Source: Trichoderma breve
Taxonomy: Eukaryota; Ascomycota; Sordariomycetes; Hypocreales; Hypocreaceae
DNA: 64,000 nt
Direction of reading: 5' to 3'
Assembly: GCF_028502605.1 (NCBI RefSeq)
Contig: NC_079237.1
Span: 1,488,001-1,552,000 of the forward strand
Of this stretch, positions 42,538 through 53,159 are shown piece by piece; the first letter of the stretch is position 1, and each line of letters starts with the position of its first letter. The notes under the pieces were generated by a model. The model searched no databases and had not been told where the DNA came from. It saw only the letters and a list, made by a program, of their open reading frames with translations. Position numbers and translations under genes: made by a program.

Positions 42538-45370
42538 CTGTACGAGTAAGGTATATCGTATCCATCGGTACGTTGTATATCCGATAAACGGAGTCAAGTC
42601 AACGCTCGTATATAATTATAGAAATGGAAGTGGAAGCCAAAGATGGTAGTTTATGCGCCAGTTGATAAGGACTGAAGATCCCTCGCAACTCGGTCCCCGA
42701 CGACTCCGGTGATCGCCGCCCAGACATGCTTTTTCGAAGCATATCCTCGTACTAGAAGCATCAGCAGAAGGAAAAAGAAAAGAGCGGTCGATCAGGATCG
42801 CTGGTTGAAATCGAGATGGATCAGGGGCCGCGTCGATGATCGTTGCCCAGAGAGAGAGAAAGAGCCGAACGACAACAACAAACGGAACAACCGCCTTGCA
42901 GCAGGAATACGCCCGTCAACGAGACGGTGAGACTCGTAAACACCGAATAGACGTACGATACGGGCACGGCAACAACAATAACGCTGGCCCTCCCCCCTTG
43001 CCTTGCCTGCGCGCACAAGACATGCATGAGAGACGTCTCTCCCCTATTTCCTGTCGCAAGCGAAGACAAGCCATGCAAGAGAAAAACCGGATGAGTGGCC
43101 AGCATCCTGGAAGGTGAGTGGATAAGCGGGAAATGAGCGGAGGGTCGTTCGGCGTCGGCGCGACAAGATTCAGTGAGATGGTTCGCTGGGCCTTGCAGTG
43201 GCCTCGCTCACCGACGGAGCACAGAACAGCACCAGCAGCACAGGGCATGTCACCTAGCGGCGGTGCTACTGCTAAGTGCTGGCACTACAGCACAGGTGCG
43301 GTACTGCTAGTTCTGGTTAACGGCACGCACAAAGATCAAATTGATTGATGCCTGAGAGCTACTGTACATAGTCAGTGGCGATATCTTGTACAGTACCTGT
43401 ACCTTGTTATTAGCTGTGGTCCCTCCGAAGCCGCCAGAGTCACAGATTGAAAACATCGTTCAATGCCCACGGAGGTGATCCATCAACTACGAAAAAAGAA
43501 AAAAAAAAGCGGAACCCGGGCTCGCTCCCCGTCCAATTGGCATCCGTCGCTTGCACTCTGAGGCACGTGATTCACCTTGGTTCTTGTTTGGAAATGGAAA
43601 GCCGTGGTGCTGCTTGCTGGTACTCGTAAAGTAACGCCTCCACGCCCACACATAAACGAGGCCCCCGTAATAATAATCAGTCCGCATTGACGGTGGAAAT
43701 TTTTCAAGACCTGCTTGATAGGCGGGCGAGCCCAGATTGGAGGAGCTGGAATAGGCAAGCAAGAAAGAGCGGGCGTGGATGCGAGAGATGCACACCCTTG
43801 CATGAGCAGCAAGCAGCAGCATTCAGAATCCTCCTTTTTTTGGTCCTTCTTGTTCCATGAATCCTGATATGATACGAATTGATACCTAACATGGCGCTTT
43901 GATTCCCGCCGTACTACTGTAGCTGTAGCTGTACGATCCCGCTTCTCGAACGTCCATGGCTAGCAACCAAGAGGCCTGTTGATCTCATTGACGCCTTTCC
44001 CGGGCTAGATTGAATGGCGGTTCGAAAGCCAGCTGGGAACGATGCCTTCGTGCTTCCTGTTGCCGCTGGCCCACGGCGAATAACGAGCTGGGCCAGGGGA
44101 TGAAGCTGACAAAAACGTTTTGGTTCCTGCATTAGCGCCAACGCGCCCAGGGCCACTAAAAAAGGCTGATCAGATGGGATGGATGGGTGGAAGGGGAGCT
44201 TGGGGGGTCACGCCCTAACAGGGAAAAAACGCAGAGCTAGCGGGCTGCTAGAGGCAATAGTTGGCAGCAATATCGCGAGTGCAGCAGCAATTAATTTCGT
44301 GCCCGTCCATGATTCATCGCCGTGATCAGCGGGTTCGCGAGAGACGGCAGCAGCATCCATAGCATGGGGAAGAATAAGGGGCCGCTTGGAACCGGATCAC
44401 CAGTGCCCATCCAGCCCTGTCCAGCTGTTTGGCATAGAAGAGGATGCGAAACGCGGGTACATGAACGGAGCAGACGGGGAGACTTGGGGTCTTGGGGTTG
44501 CTCGAAACGGGCCTGTGTGGTCGATCAATAGAAGCTTACTTGAGCCTGTGCTCCTCTTTCCATTATGGATCAATTGATGTGTGAATGCCCTGGTAGTAGA
44601 CCAACATGAATGCTACGGTTACATGCTACATTCAGTACTACGTCCACTAGATTAGATTAATATTGACATGTATTATTGGGTGTTTTTTTTTCGGTAGGTG
44701 TGCTTGTCCAAAATTACCACATGAGAGAGATATGGACAAGATAGATAGATACGAACTAGTCAATATTTTGTGGTGCGGGATAATAATTGCTGCCAACAAA
44801 GAGCCCGGAATCCGAATGATAAGCACATCAACATTGGATGGTACCGTAATCTACCTAGATGAACCTGTTCTACCAATATCCCCGAAAGGCGTCAATGCAA
44901 TTTGGACTTCGTATCAATACTCGTACCTACTCATCAAGTCACTTTTCCACCGTCCCTTGCTTTACTGTATCTCAGAGTACAGCTTCGTATATCCAGCACT
45001 TGATTCGACAGATTAAAATAAACACGGCAGCAAGGCGCCACCACGCGTCCCTTTGATTGTATGGCTTTTTGGCGTCTGGAGCTAGGCCAAAGTCACTCCA
45101 TCTCGTGCCCACCCCTGCATCTCGCTCAGACCCATCCCATGATCCATAATCCATGATCCTTGCTTGACCTGCTTCTGCGCTGCTTGTTTGTCTTGCCTCT
45201 GCAGCTGGAGCCCCCGAGAAAAGGCCCAATCTTGGCTTTTGCCCCCCCATCACAGGCCCACCCACTTTCTCCCTTGGAGCTGCACCCCCCTGGCAACTTC
45301 CCCTGGCCTGGTTGTTTTTTTTCTCTCTCGTGCGCTCTACTCCGCTGTGCTTCTGCCCACAAACATTGGT

Positions 45371-45377
45371 TATAAAG
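45371..45377 (+). promoter_or_regulatory. TATA box of the cell-wall protein gene
   Basis: TATAAAG lies 185 bp upstream of the ATG and is followed by a long CT-rich leader with CAA/CAT-type initiator context. Such TATA plus CT-leader layouts are typical of very highly expressed fungal genes. Confidence 0.6.
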
Positions 45378-45555
45378 CTCGACTCCTCCAGAGCCCATCT
45401 GGGTCTTGATCTTTTTCCTTCCTTCACCACACACTCACGCTCGCTAAGCACCTGCAAAACTTACCTTGACACTTTTGTCAATTTCACTCTTTAACAACAA
45501 TCGCATCAATAATCTTAATCAAGCTCCCTCGAGTTTAATTCCTAATACCGACAAA

Positions 45556-46189
45556 ATGAAGTTCACCGCTGCTGTCGCTCTCGCCGCCGTTGGCGTCTCT
45601 GCCGTCTACGTTCCTCCTAGCAACGTCACCGTTGTTACCGATGTCGTTGACCAATACGTCACCTACTGCCCCTACGCTACCCAGATCACCCACGGCAGCA
45701 AGACCTACACCGTCACTGAGGTACTTTCGAATCTGAATATCTGGATATGAAGCGAGAGAACCACGCGACTAACAAGATGCGCCTTACTAGCCCACCACTC
45801 TGACCATCACCGACTGCCCCTGCACCATCACCCGCCCCGTTACCGTCACCAGCAGCGTTGTCTGCAACACCTGGTAAGTCGAGCTTGCTTGGCATTTCCA
45901 ACATGACATCGTCTGAGTGCATCTTCAACTAACACGGAATACCTACAGCGGTAACGCCGCCCCTACTGGTGCTCCCTCCGGTGGCAACGGCGGTGGTTAC
46001 ACTCCTCCTGCCTTCACCAACTCCACCATCACCACTCCCACCCAGGCCCCTCCCGCCAGCGGCCCTGCCAGCACTGGTGGTGTTGTTCCTTCTGCTCCTC
46101 CCGCCGTCCCCACTGGCGGTGCCAGCAAGGCCGTCCTCTCCGGCGCCGGCCTTGCCGGTATCGTCGGTCTGGCCGCTTTCGTCCTGTAA
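45556..46189 (+). CDS. Small GPI-anchored cell-wall protein (CCG-6-like)
   Basis: The 162-residue protein resembles the CCG-6 / Sed1-like small cell-wall proteins of filamentous fungi. Exons are 45556-45720, 45791-45873 and 45949-46189. A short signal peptide (MKFTAAVALAAVGVSA) leads to VYVPPSNVTVVTDVVDQYVT, a family hallmark. A Cys/Thr-rich core (TLTITDCPCTITRPVTVTSS) and a Pro/Ser/Thr/Gly-rich stretch that is probably O-mannosylated follow. The C-terminal tail SKAVLSGAGLAGIVGLAAFV is hydrophobic with no charged end, as needed for GPI anchoring. Codon choice is strongly biased to C-ending codons (GTC, ACC, GCC), implying high expression. Exon 2 is 83 nt and was missed by a continuous reading. 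Confidence 0.9.
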
Positions 46190-48311
46190 ATCTTGTAAAT
46201 TTCGACACCTCGCCAATTTACCGGCTACGATTTCTTGGTTCTACGATTCTTGGAAGTCGTCGGTTCGGCCTCCGTTCATGATTTTGATATAAAGGGGGAA
46301 AACACAGTGTTGGGGTTTATTATTGGTTTACGTTGACGGGATACCTTAAGGGAGTGATTATTTTTTGGGATGTATAGAGAAGGGTTCTCTTGGGTTAACG
46401 GGACATGCAAGCTCGGTGTTCAAGGGAACTCGATTTTTTTGATCGCCCACGGAAAGATGCGCTACATATCAAACTGTGTGCGGTCGTTTCTCGGGGCTGG
46501 AATATAATGTGTCATTTTCTCCAGCAAATAGGATGGGTCTGCCATTACCTCTCTCGCGTCTTTCACCCTATTGACAAAGAAACCTAAAAAAGAAAAGGAC
46601 GCTTTTCCCGCCTCGAAAAACCATCGATTCCAATTTCTTTTGTCAGACTATTTCTTCGTTCCTTTCGCTGCGATGGACGCTTCTACACATCGCGCAAGGC
46701 CCCCTTTTTTCACATACTTAAGCTGGGCGTGTTTATGGCCTCTTGTCAATATTTTTTATATATAAAGTTTGGCAAGCCTAAGCTATCCTATCACTGGTAG
46801 TTATGGCGAGCACAAAAGTATATACTGGGAGGGCAGTTTTGGTCCAGCAACACAAAAAATCAAATTCAACACCGCCTTTGTCGATGTGTCTTAAAAGTGA
46901 AGTCCGGCTAAGCAAGCGCTGCGTTCTAGACTTGAGTGTAATTTCCGATGTGATGTGATTGATAGCCGCCGGTTTTGCCTGCATACTATTACATGCAACC
47001 TTGTAGTTGATTGCTTTCCCTTTTCTGTCAACTCACCGTTTTTTGACGGGCGGAAGGAGAGTGCTTGGGCATGGATGTCACTTGTTTTGTCAATGTCCGT
47101 TCACTGAGGTCGAGGCCAAGGTGGCTTCGGGCCGTCCCTGGAGTTAAGCCGTTTGGTGCTTGCTAGGGATTGCGGACTAATACAGGCCTTGCATGATCCT
47201 ACCAGGAGAACAATTGGCAATCCCTAGCAGTAGGCATTTAGCCTATAATGGGTTGTATCTGGAATTGTCTGATATTGTCTGTGTCAGACGGACTGTCCAA
47301 CTTGAGGTAGTGAATTGAGATATATAACCGAGGGTCAACACCGTTCAATTGAGCTTGGCATATGGACGGTGGCGTGTTTGCGGCTTGTTAACAGTTGAAA
47401 CGTGATTGGATATGATTATCTGGAGAAGACAAAAGGTTATTTGCCGGACCACATGGGGGCGAAGTCGGGGACAAAGATGCTTACACCGTTAGGCAATCTA
47501 CGCATTATTAATGCTTCTCAATGAATGGATAGCCGGAAGGGAGTTGGTTGAGACAGTTACCGTTTTGAAGAACCAAGTTTTTAAGGACTGTTTGGCACTC
47601 TTCACTGCGAATGTTAATCTCTGCCGAATAACAAGTATTCGTTTTATCCTATCATCCATATGCCTTGTCTACATGCATTCTGTTGGTGATGCGTGCTGGC
47701 CCTTCAACTTTGTATTGGTTTAGACATTTGTACTTCTACTACATACCAATCGTCTGACACACCCACCTGTAAACAGCAATGATGTCAACTTTTGCATCTG
47801 TCTGGAACATGCCGCTGGCGATAGCGGACTCCCATTGCCGAGCTCTACCGACAAAGATGCTCAGCAGCGCTATCGATAGCCAAGCCCAGGAGCCAAAAGG
47901 CGGGGCAAATCCGGGGCCCCAGCTCCTGCCTTCTCTACGCTGCCCAGCGGATTAACGGAGCTGCAGCACGGCAACAAGCTCCACCGTGGCTTCCGCTGTT
48001 ACAATTACCTGCCGCGTCTTCTGGACGCCTCAACGGCTGTTGGCACCTTCCCCCATGACTCGCCTCACCATCGCCCTCATCTTGCTTTAGTCATCAGGCT
48101 AATGAGGTAATGAAGCTGGATTACCGAGGATAAGTTGATTGTGCTGATTGCTACTTATATCTGGCCTGAGAAGCAATTGATCTGGCAGATTCTGATCTGT
48201 GACCGCAACTCTGGAAGTTTGCTTGCACTCTGTCTGGCGTCTTCCACGCGTCTCCTTCATTTATACCAAATCGCCATCAACTCCAATCGTGTCCTCCCCC
48301 CAAAGCTCACA
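46190..48311. other. 2.1-kb intergenic region before the acyl-CoA synthetase gene
   Basis: The left part is the cell-wall gene 3' flank. A 13-bp-arm inverted repeat lies at 47161-47229. The right part is GC-rich, then CT-rich, and acts as promoter and leader of the synthetase. No gene is supported. Confidence 0.45.
47161..47229. repeat. Inverted repeat, 13-bp perfect arms, 43-nt loop
   Basis: TGCTAGGGATTGC (47161-47173) is exactly reverse-complemented by GCAATCCCTAGCA (47217-47229). The loop contains a further TCCT-ACC-AGGA mini-hairpin. It could fold as an RNA stem-loop or be the termini of a tiny miniature element; no target-site duplication is evident next to the arms. Confidence 0.8.
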
Positions 48312-50636
48312 ATGTCTGGTAAAGACAGCCATGTCCAGGATGATATCCTGCGGCACAGCCTTGAGAACCCTGAGGAGTTCTGGGCGAACCAGGCTGAGCA
48401 TCTCTACTGGCACAAGAAGCCCAGCTCAACACTAAAGCTTACAGCCAAGAAGCTCAAGAGCGGCATTGAGCACGACAGCTGGGAGTGGTTTCCCGGCGGC
48501 GAGATTTCTACCTGCTATAACTGCGTGGACCGCCATGTTGAGGCTGGACATGGCGATGAGGTTGCCATTTACTTTGACAGCCCAGTCACCCAGGTCAAGC
48601 AAAAGTACACATACCGCCAGCTGCTGGAGGAGGTTGAGGTCTTTGCGGGAGCTCTGAAAGAAGATGGCGTGCGCAAAGGAGATGTGGTAATGCTTTACAG
48701 TAAGTTACTTACGTCGTATAAGTGTCTACTCACTCACTCATTCATCTCACTTATCACCTAACGGTTTCCTTATCGCTAACACAAATCATCGACAGTGCCC
48801 ATGATTCCCGCTGCTCTGATCGGCATTCTGGCCGTGAACCGCCTCGGTGCCATCCACTCCATCGTCTTCGGCGGCTTTGCCCCCAATGCCCTCGCTCAGC
48901 GTATCGACTCATGCAAGCCCGTCGCCCTCTTGACGGCCTCATGTGGCATTGACGGCAACAAGCCTCCTATCCCATATCGCCCACTCGTCGAGGAGGCCTT
49001 CAAGCTAGCCACTCACAAGCCGCGCCGGACGTTTATTTGGCAGCGTGAACAGGTTCCCTGGGCACCCACAGACCGCAGCGCGGGCCAGGCATCCTGGCAG
49101 AAAGTCATGAACAGCGCACGTTCAAGAGGCATCAAGGCCGAGTGTGTCCCTGTAAAGAGTGCTGATCCAGTCTACATTATCCACACATCCGGCACAACAG
49201 GCACGCCCAAGGGAGTTCGGCGAGACGCTGGAGGCCATGCTGTTGGTCTACACCTCTCGATTAGCTACCTGTTCAATATCCACGGGCCGGGCGACGTTGT
49301 CTTTACGGCGTCGGATATCGGTTGGGTAGTTGGCCACTCGTACATCGTCTACGCACCGCTGCTGGCTGGCGCTTCTACTATCATTTATGAAGGCAAGCCA
49401 ATCGGAACACCAGACGCTTCGGCCTTCTGGCGCATTGTCGAGGAATACAAGGTTAACACCATGTTCACTGCCCCAACGGCCCTGCGCGCCATCAAGCGCG
49501 ATGATCCTGATAACAAGTTTCTGGCCAAGGTTGGAGAGCGAGGTGGCCTCCGCACACTCAACGCCCTGTTCCTAGCCGGAGAACGTTCAGAGCCAAGCAT
49601 CATATCCATGTATCAGGATCTCCTAGACAAATATGCTGCGCCATCCGCTCATGTCATCGATAACTGGTGGTCCACGGAGACTGGCTCTCCCATGACGGGT
49701 CGTGCTCTCGTCCCCCATGCGGGTCGCGACCGCAAAGCCAAGACTCGTCATGATCCTCCTCGCCTCAAACCCGGCAGTGCTGGCAAAGCCATGCCTGGGT
49801 TTGACATCCGCGTCGTAGATGATGAGGGCCGCGAGGTTGACAGAGGCACCATGGGCAATATTGTGCTGGGAATGCCATTGGCGCCGACTGGGTTCCGCAC
49901 TCTATGGGACGATGAGGAGAGATTTTACAAGGGCTACTTGAAGAGATTCCAAGGAAAGTGGCTTGATACTGGAGACTCGGGCTGGATTGATGCCGAGGGC
50001 TATGTACATGTCATGAGCAGGAACGACGATGTGCTGAATGTGAGCGCACATCGGTTGTCGAGTGGTAAGTCTTTTCATGCCTTTTGCTATCCTTATGTTT
50101 TACTCTTGCTTGGCCGGTACGAAGCCGCAATTAGCAATTACAACTGTGCGCATATACTCTAGGATCAATTCATCTAACAGGATCCAGGTGGTATTGAACA
50201 AGCTGTGACTTCGCACCCTCTCGTTGCCGAAGCCTGCATCGTGGGTGTCCCTGACGCCGTAAAGGGCCAGCTGCCTTTTGCTTTCATCACTCTCTCTACC
50301 CCATCTCACCCAACAGCTGCAGTCCCTGACGAGAAGCTGGCTGCTGAGATTCAGGCCCTTGTACGGAAGCAAGTAGGTGCCATCGCCTCACTTGGCGGCA
50401 TCATTCAGGGTAAAGGCATGATTCCCAAGACACGCTCCGGCAAGACTCTTAGGCGTGTATTGAGGGAGCTGCTGGAGAATGCCGCCAAGGGCCAGTTTGA
50501 CAAAGAAGTCGCGGTACCGAGCACTGTGGAGGATGCGGCTGTTGTGGATGTGGCTAGACGTAAAGTAAAGGAGTATTTTGATACTGTGGGCGAGAAACAC
50601 GCCGCTATTGAGGAGGGCATAAAGGCGAAGCTGTAA
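48312..50636 (+). CDS. AMP-forming acyl-CoA synthetase (propionyl/acetyl-CoA synthetase-like)
   Basis: The 701-residue enzyme belongs to the ANL superfamily, closest in style to propionyl-CoA synthetase/ACSS3-type enzymes. These activate short-chain acids with ATP and CoA. Exons are 48312-48699, 48796-50064 and 50188-50636. The acetyl-CoA-synthetase N-terminal domain (FWANQAEHLYWHKKP) precedes the core. The AMP-binding P-loop YIIHTSGTTGTPKGV starts at residue 256, NWWSTETGSPMTG is the substrate/adenine motif, and WLDTGDSGWIDAEGYVHV precedes the hinge. The catalytic lysine is Lys638 in TRSGKTLRRVLRE. The second intron (123 nt) uses the acceptor at 50187; the AG seven bases earlier would introduce a stop. 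It may detoxify propionate or use acetate; the acid preference cannot be read from sequence. Confidence 0.92.
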
Positions 50637-52213
50637 TGAGCGTGGCATATGACAGTTTTGGGTTATTGTTTGGGGGTGGGCGTCGGATTCAAGATTGACA
50701 ACATGATCAATCGGGCTATGATATGAAGCAACTACCTACCAACTGCGATGGAGGTATCTACTCTAGGTATGCAGTAACAAAAACACTGCTGGATATAGGT
50801 GTATTTTGATTTACCTCGTTTCAACGAGTCTTTCTGATGGAAGAAATCTCATAAATTAACAGCCCTGTGATTGAAGAGCAAATTACCCTATACTCTCCTC
50901 CACCAAATTTCCACGACAGCTATTTCAAGATCTCCTATGAACGATTTCCCTTTCCCCTTGCATATGTCCATTTCCTCACTTAAACTCTCAGCTAGAAATC
51001 TCTCGCCATTCAGCCCTTTTCCCTTCCTCGTCACAGCCTCAACTCATCATCCAATGCTGGCGATATTCACTTCACCCCTCTCTCGTATCCCCCCAAACTC
51101 GAAACAGACTTGCAACGTCGCCTTGTCCTACATTGAGAAGAAAAATCGCCACCCCGGAGGGCCAGCAGTGACACGGGGAGATTTTTTAGTCGGGAGGAGA
51201 ACATGTTTTTTTCTCTTCTTCTTTTACCCCATCGTGTATTGTTTGTGTTGCGGGGGGTTGTGTGTAGATGGTTCTGATCTTTGTGGTAGCCTACTTCTAA
51301 ATGAATGAATGAATTTCATTATTGTTATCTGTTTATTTAATTTTGTGATGTGATCTTGGTGAATTTGTTACATTGAGGCGCGTCGAGGAGGCGGGAGATG
51401 AAGTTGTACAGCGGAGGTGGGACACGGGATGGGATGGATAGGGAGAAGGAGGGGGGTTTTATTCTGTGAGGGTATCATCAAGGGGAAGAATGGCTTGAGA
51501 TTTTGTATTATCTGTTCTGTTCAATATGGGGGAGAAGATGTCATTTGCTGTGAATGGATTTTAGATGAGAGACCGTTGTTATGTGAGTTGTTGTTGCGTG
51601 AAACTTGGAAAGAGATGTGGTGAGAGTGCGCCTGTGAGGGTGTATCCGATGGCTTCAAGACCTCCGGAGCGCGAGAATCAAGAAAAATCAAGGAGATCTG
51701 TCGTCGTTGTGCTGAAAGAGGCCGTCTGGTGCGAGTACTGCTCGTACGAATACAAACACAAGCCGCCACAGCTCGGAAAGATATATATATCTGTATCCAG
51801 TGTATGTGTAAGGAGGGAACATCCCTTGTGAGCCCGGGACAGGCCCTAAAGTCAGTTAGATCGCTGCTTAAACGTCTTTTTTCTTTCTTTCAAGAACGTA
51901 TAGTTAGGGTGGTGGCACGTTGAGACTTGATACTGAGAGTGCTGTATGAATTTTATTCTGAATTTCTTTTTCTTCTGCCCTCGGACAGGATTTGGTGCTA
52001 GCACCTGCGTCGGAATGTGGTTCCTTTTGTGGTCTATGAGAAGTGATATATCATAAATTCGTATCGGTGTAATGTGAGAGGCCGTTATTCTCTCTGTCTC
52101 TCTTCCCTCGTCCATCCTTGTCCGTCGTAATAAAAGTTTGTCGTCCAACTAGGCTCATGCAGTGCTTCCATGCATAAACGGGGGACAAACCATCCTATCA
52201 ATCATCGAGATAA
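50637..52213. other. 1.6-kb convergent spacer, synthetase and BRCT gene
   Basis: Both neighbours end here (stops at 50636 and 52214). The DNA is T-rich with CT runs at 50880-51100. Frames such as 50871-51308 are low-complexity with no domain. It probably contains two 3' UTRs and unassigned sequence. Confidence 0.4.
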
Positions 52214-53159
52214 TCAAGAAGCGGTCTCTGATGGTGTGGTTTTAGAAACGGCGTTCTGCTTGAAATACAGCCCATAGACGCTGTTTTGTGCCTTTGCGGC
52301 CATCTTGAGGTTGGAGAAGCGCGCTTCGGGCAATCTCTTCCCCTCCTGGAGGCTTTGTAGAACCCTGGATCTAATTAGCCAAGACGTTGCGAAGAAGTGA
52401 AAGGCAAACTCACCATTCCACGCTGACAAACTTGACACCACAGCCACCAATCTTCCGTATTTCCTTTTCCAGCTTGCCCGCCGCGAGGCCACCCCCGGTG
52501 CCTTTACCCTCTGTTGAACCGTTGGGTCGCCCGAGGATAACATGCGTGACCTTTCGCCGGCCCAGATTCAGAGACATGTTGCCGCCGTTTTCACTAATGA
52601 GCTGCTTGAGGCGGTGGTCGGACACCAGTGGAAACGTGCTGCCGTTGACGTAGACTGTGACTCCATCGAAGAGCTTGCGCGGGTTGGCTTGGGATTTCTT
52701 TTGCTTTTCCTCGTCCTCCAGCCGTCTCTGGAGCATCAGAGCATCTTCTGTTGTGGTCTGGGCCCCCGGCACTGATTTGTCCCGTGCTTCGGGCCCGTTT
52801 GGGCGGCGTGAATCCAGCGTCTCACGCATCAGCCCTGGGCGAGTCAGCATGTCCACGACGCTCGTCTTATTATTATCCCCCTGTCCACCACTGCTTCTGC
52901 CACTGTTTCTGTCACCGTTTGTCCTCGTATTCTTGCCATCGACATCGGGATTCTCTGCTCCGGCGCCCCATGTGTCGCTCAAGCGCTGGCCACCCGAGCC
53001 GTCGCCGGCCCGGAACTGGCTGTTGAGCTTCCTGGTCCGCGAGTGTCGCCACCCCGTGCCCGGCTGCGTCTCTGCTCGCTGGTGGCCTGTTGCGGACGAG
53101 TTCCAAGGGTCCCAAGGGCGCGTGGCGGAGATCCGGGACAGGGGTTTGGGTGGTGACAT
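52214..53159 (-). CDS. Stand-alone BRCT-domain protein, Rev1-BRCT-like
   Basis: The 298-residue protein has exons 53159-52414 and 52364-52214 with a 49-nt intron. The first ~160 residues are disordered and polar. Residues from about 162 to 265 form a BRCT domain: KLFDGVTVYVNGSTFPLVSD, GGNMSLNLGRRKVTHVILGR, and the closing VKFVSVEWVLQSLQEGKRLP with the conserved Trp on the intron (Trp249). The VYVNG opening and the THVI strand resemble the BRCT domain of the translesion polymerase Rev1, but no polymerase or other catalytic domain follows. The protein ends about 30 residues later. BRCT domains bind phosphopeptides or DNA ends in damage responses, so a repair role is likely but unproven. Confidence 0.85.

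Larger units (their letters stand above)
40791..45555. other. 4.8-kb intergenic region, no supported gene
   Basis: No frame here shows a domain or credible splicing. The DNA has many TAC/GTAC-rich strings (near 42414, 42519-42550, 43370-43405, 44630, 44905) and a 19-bp palindrome at 42519-42537. The right end is the promoter of the cell-wall protein gene, with a TATA box at 45371 and a CT-rich leader. It may be a long regulatory region or host non-coding transcripts. Confidence 0.45.
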
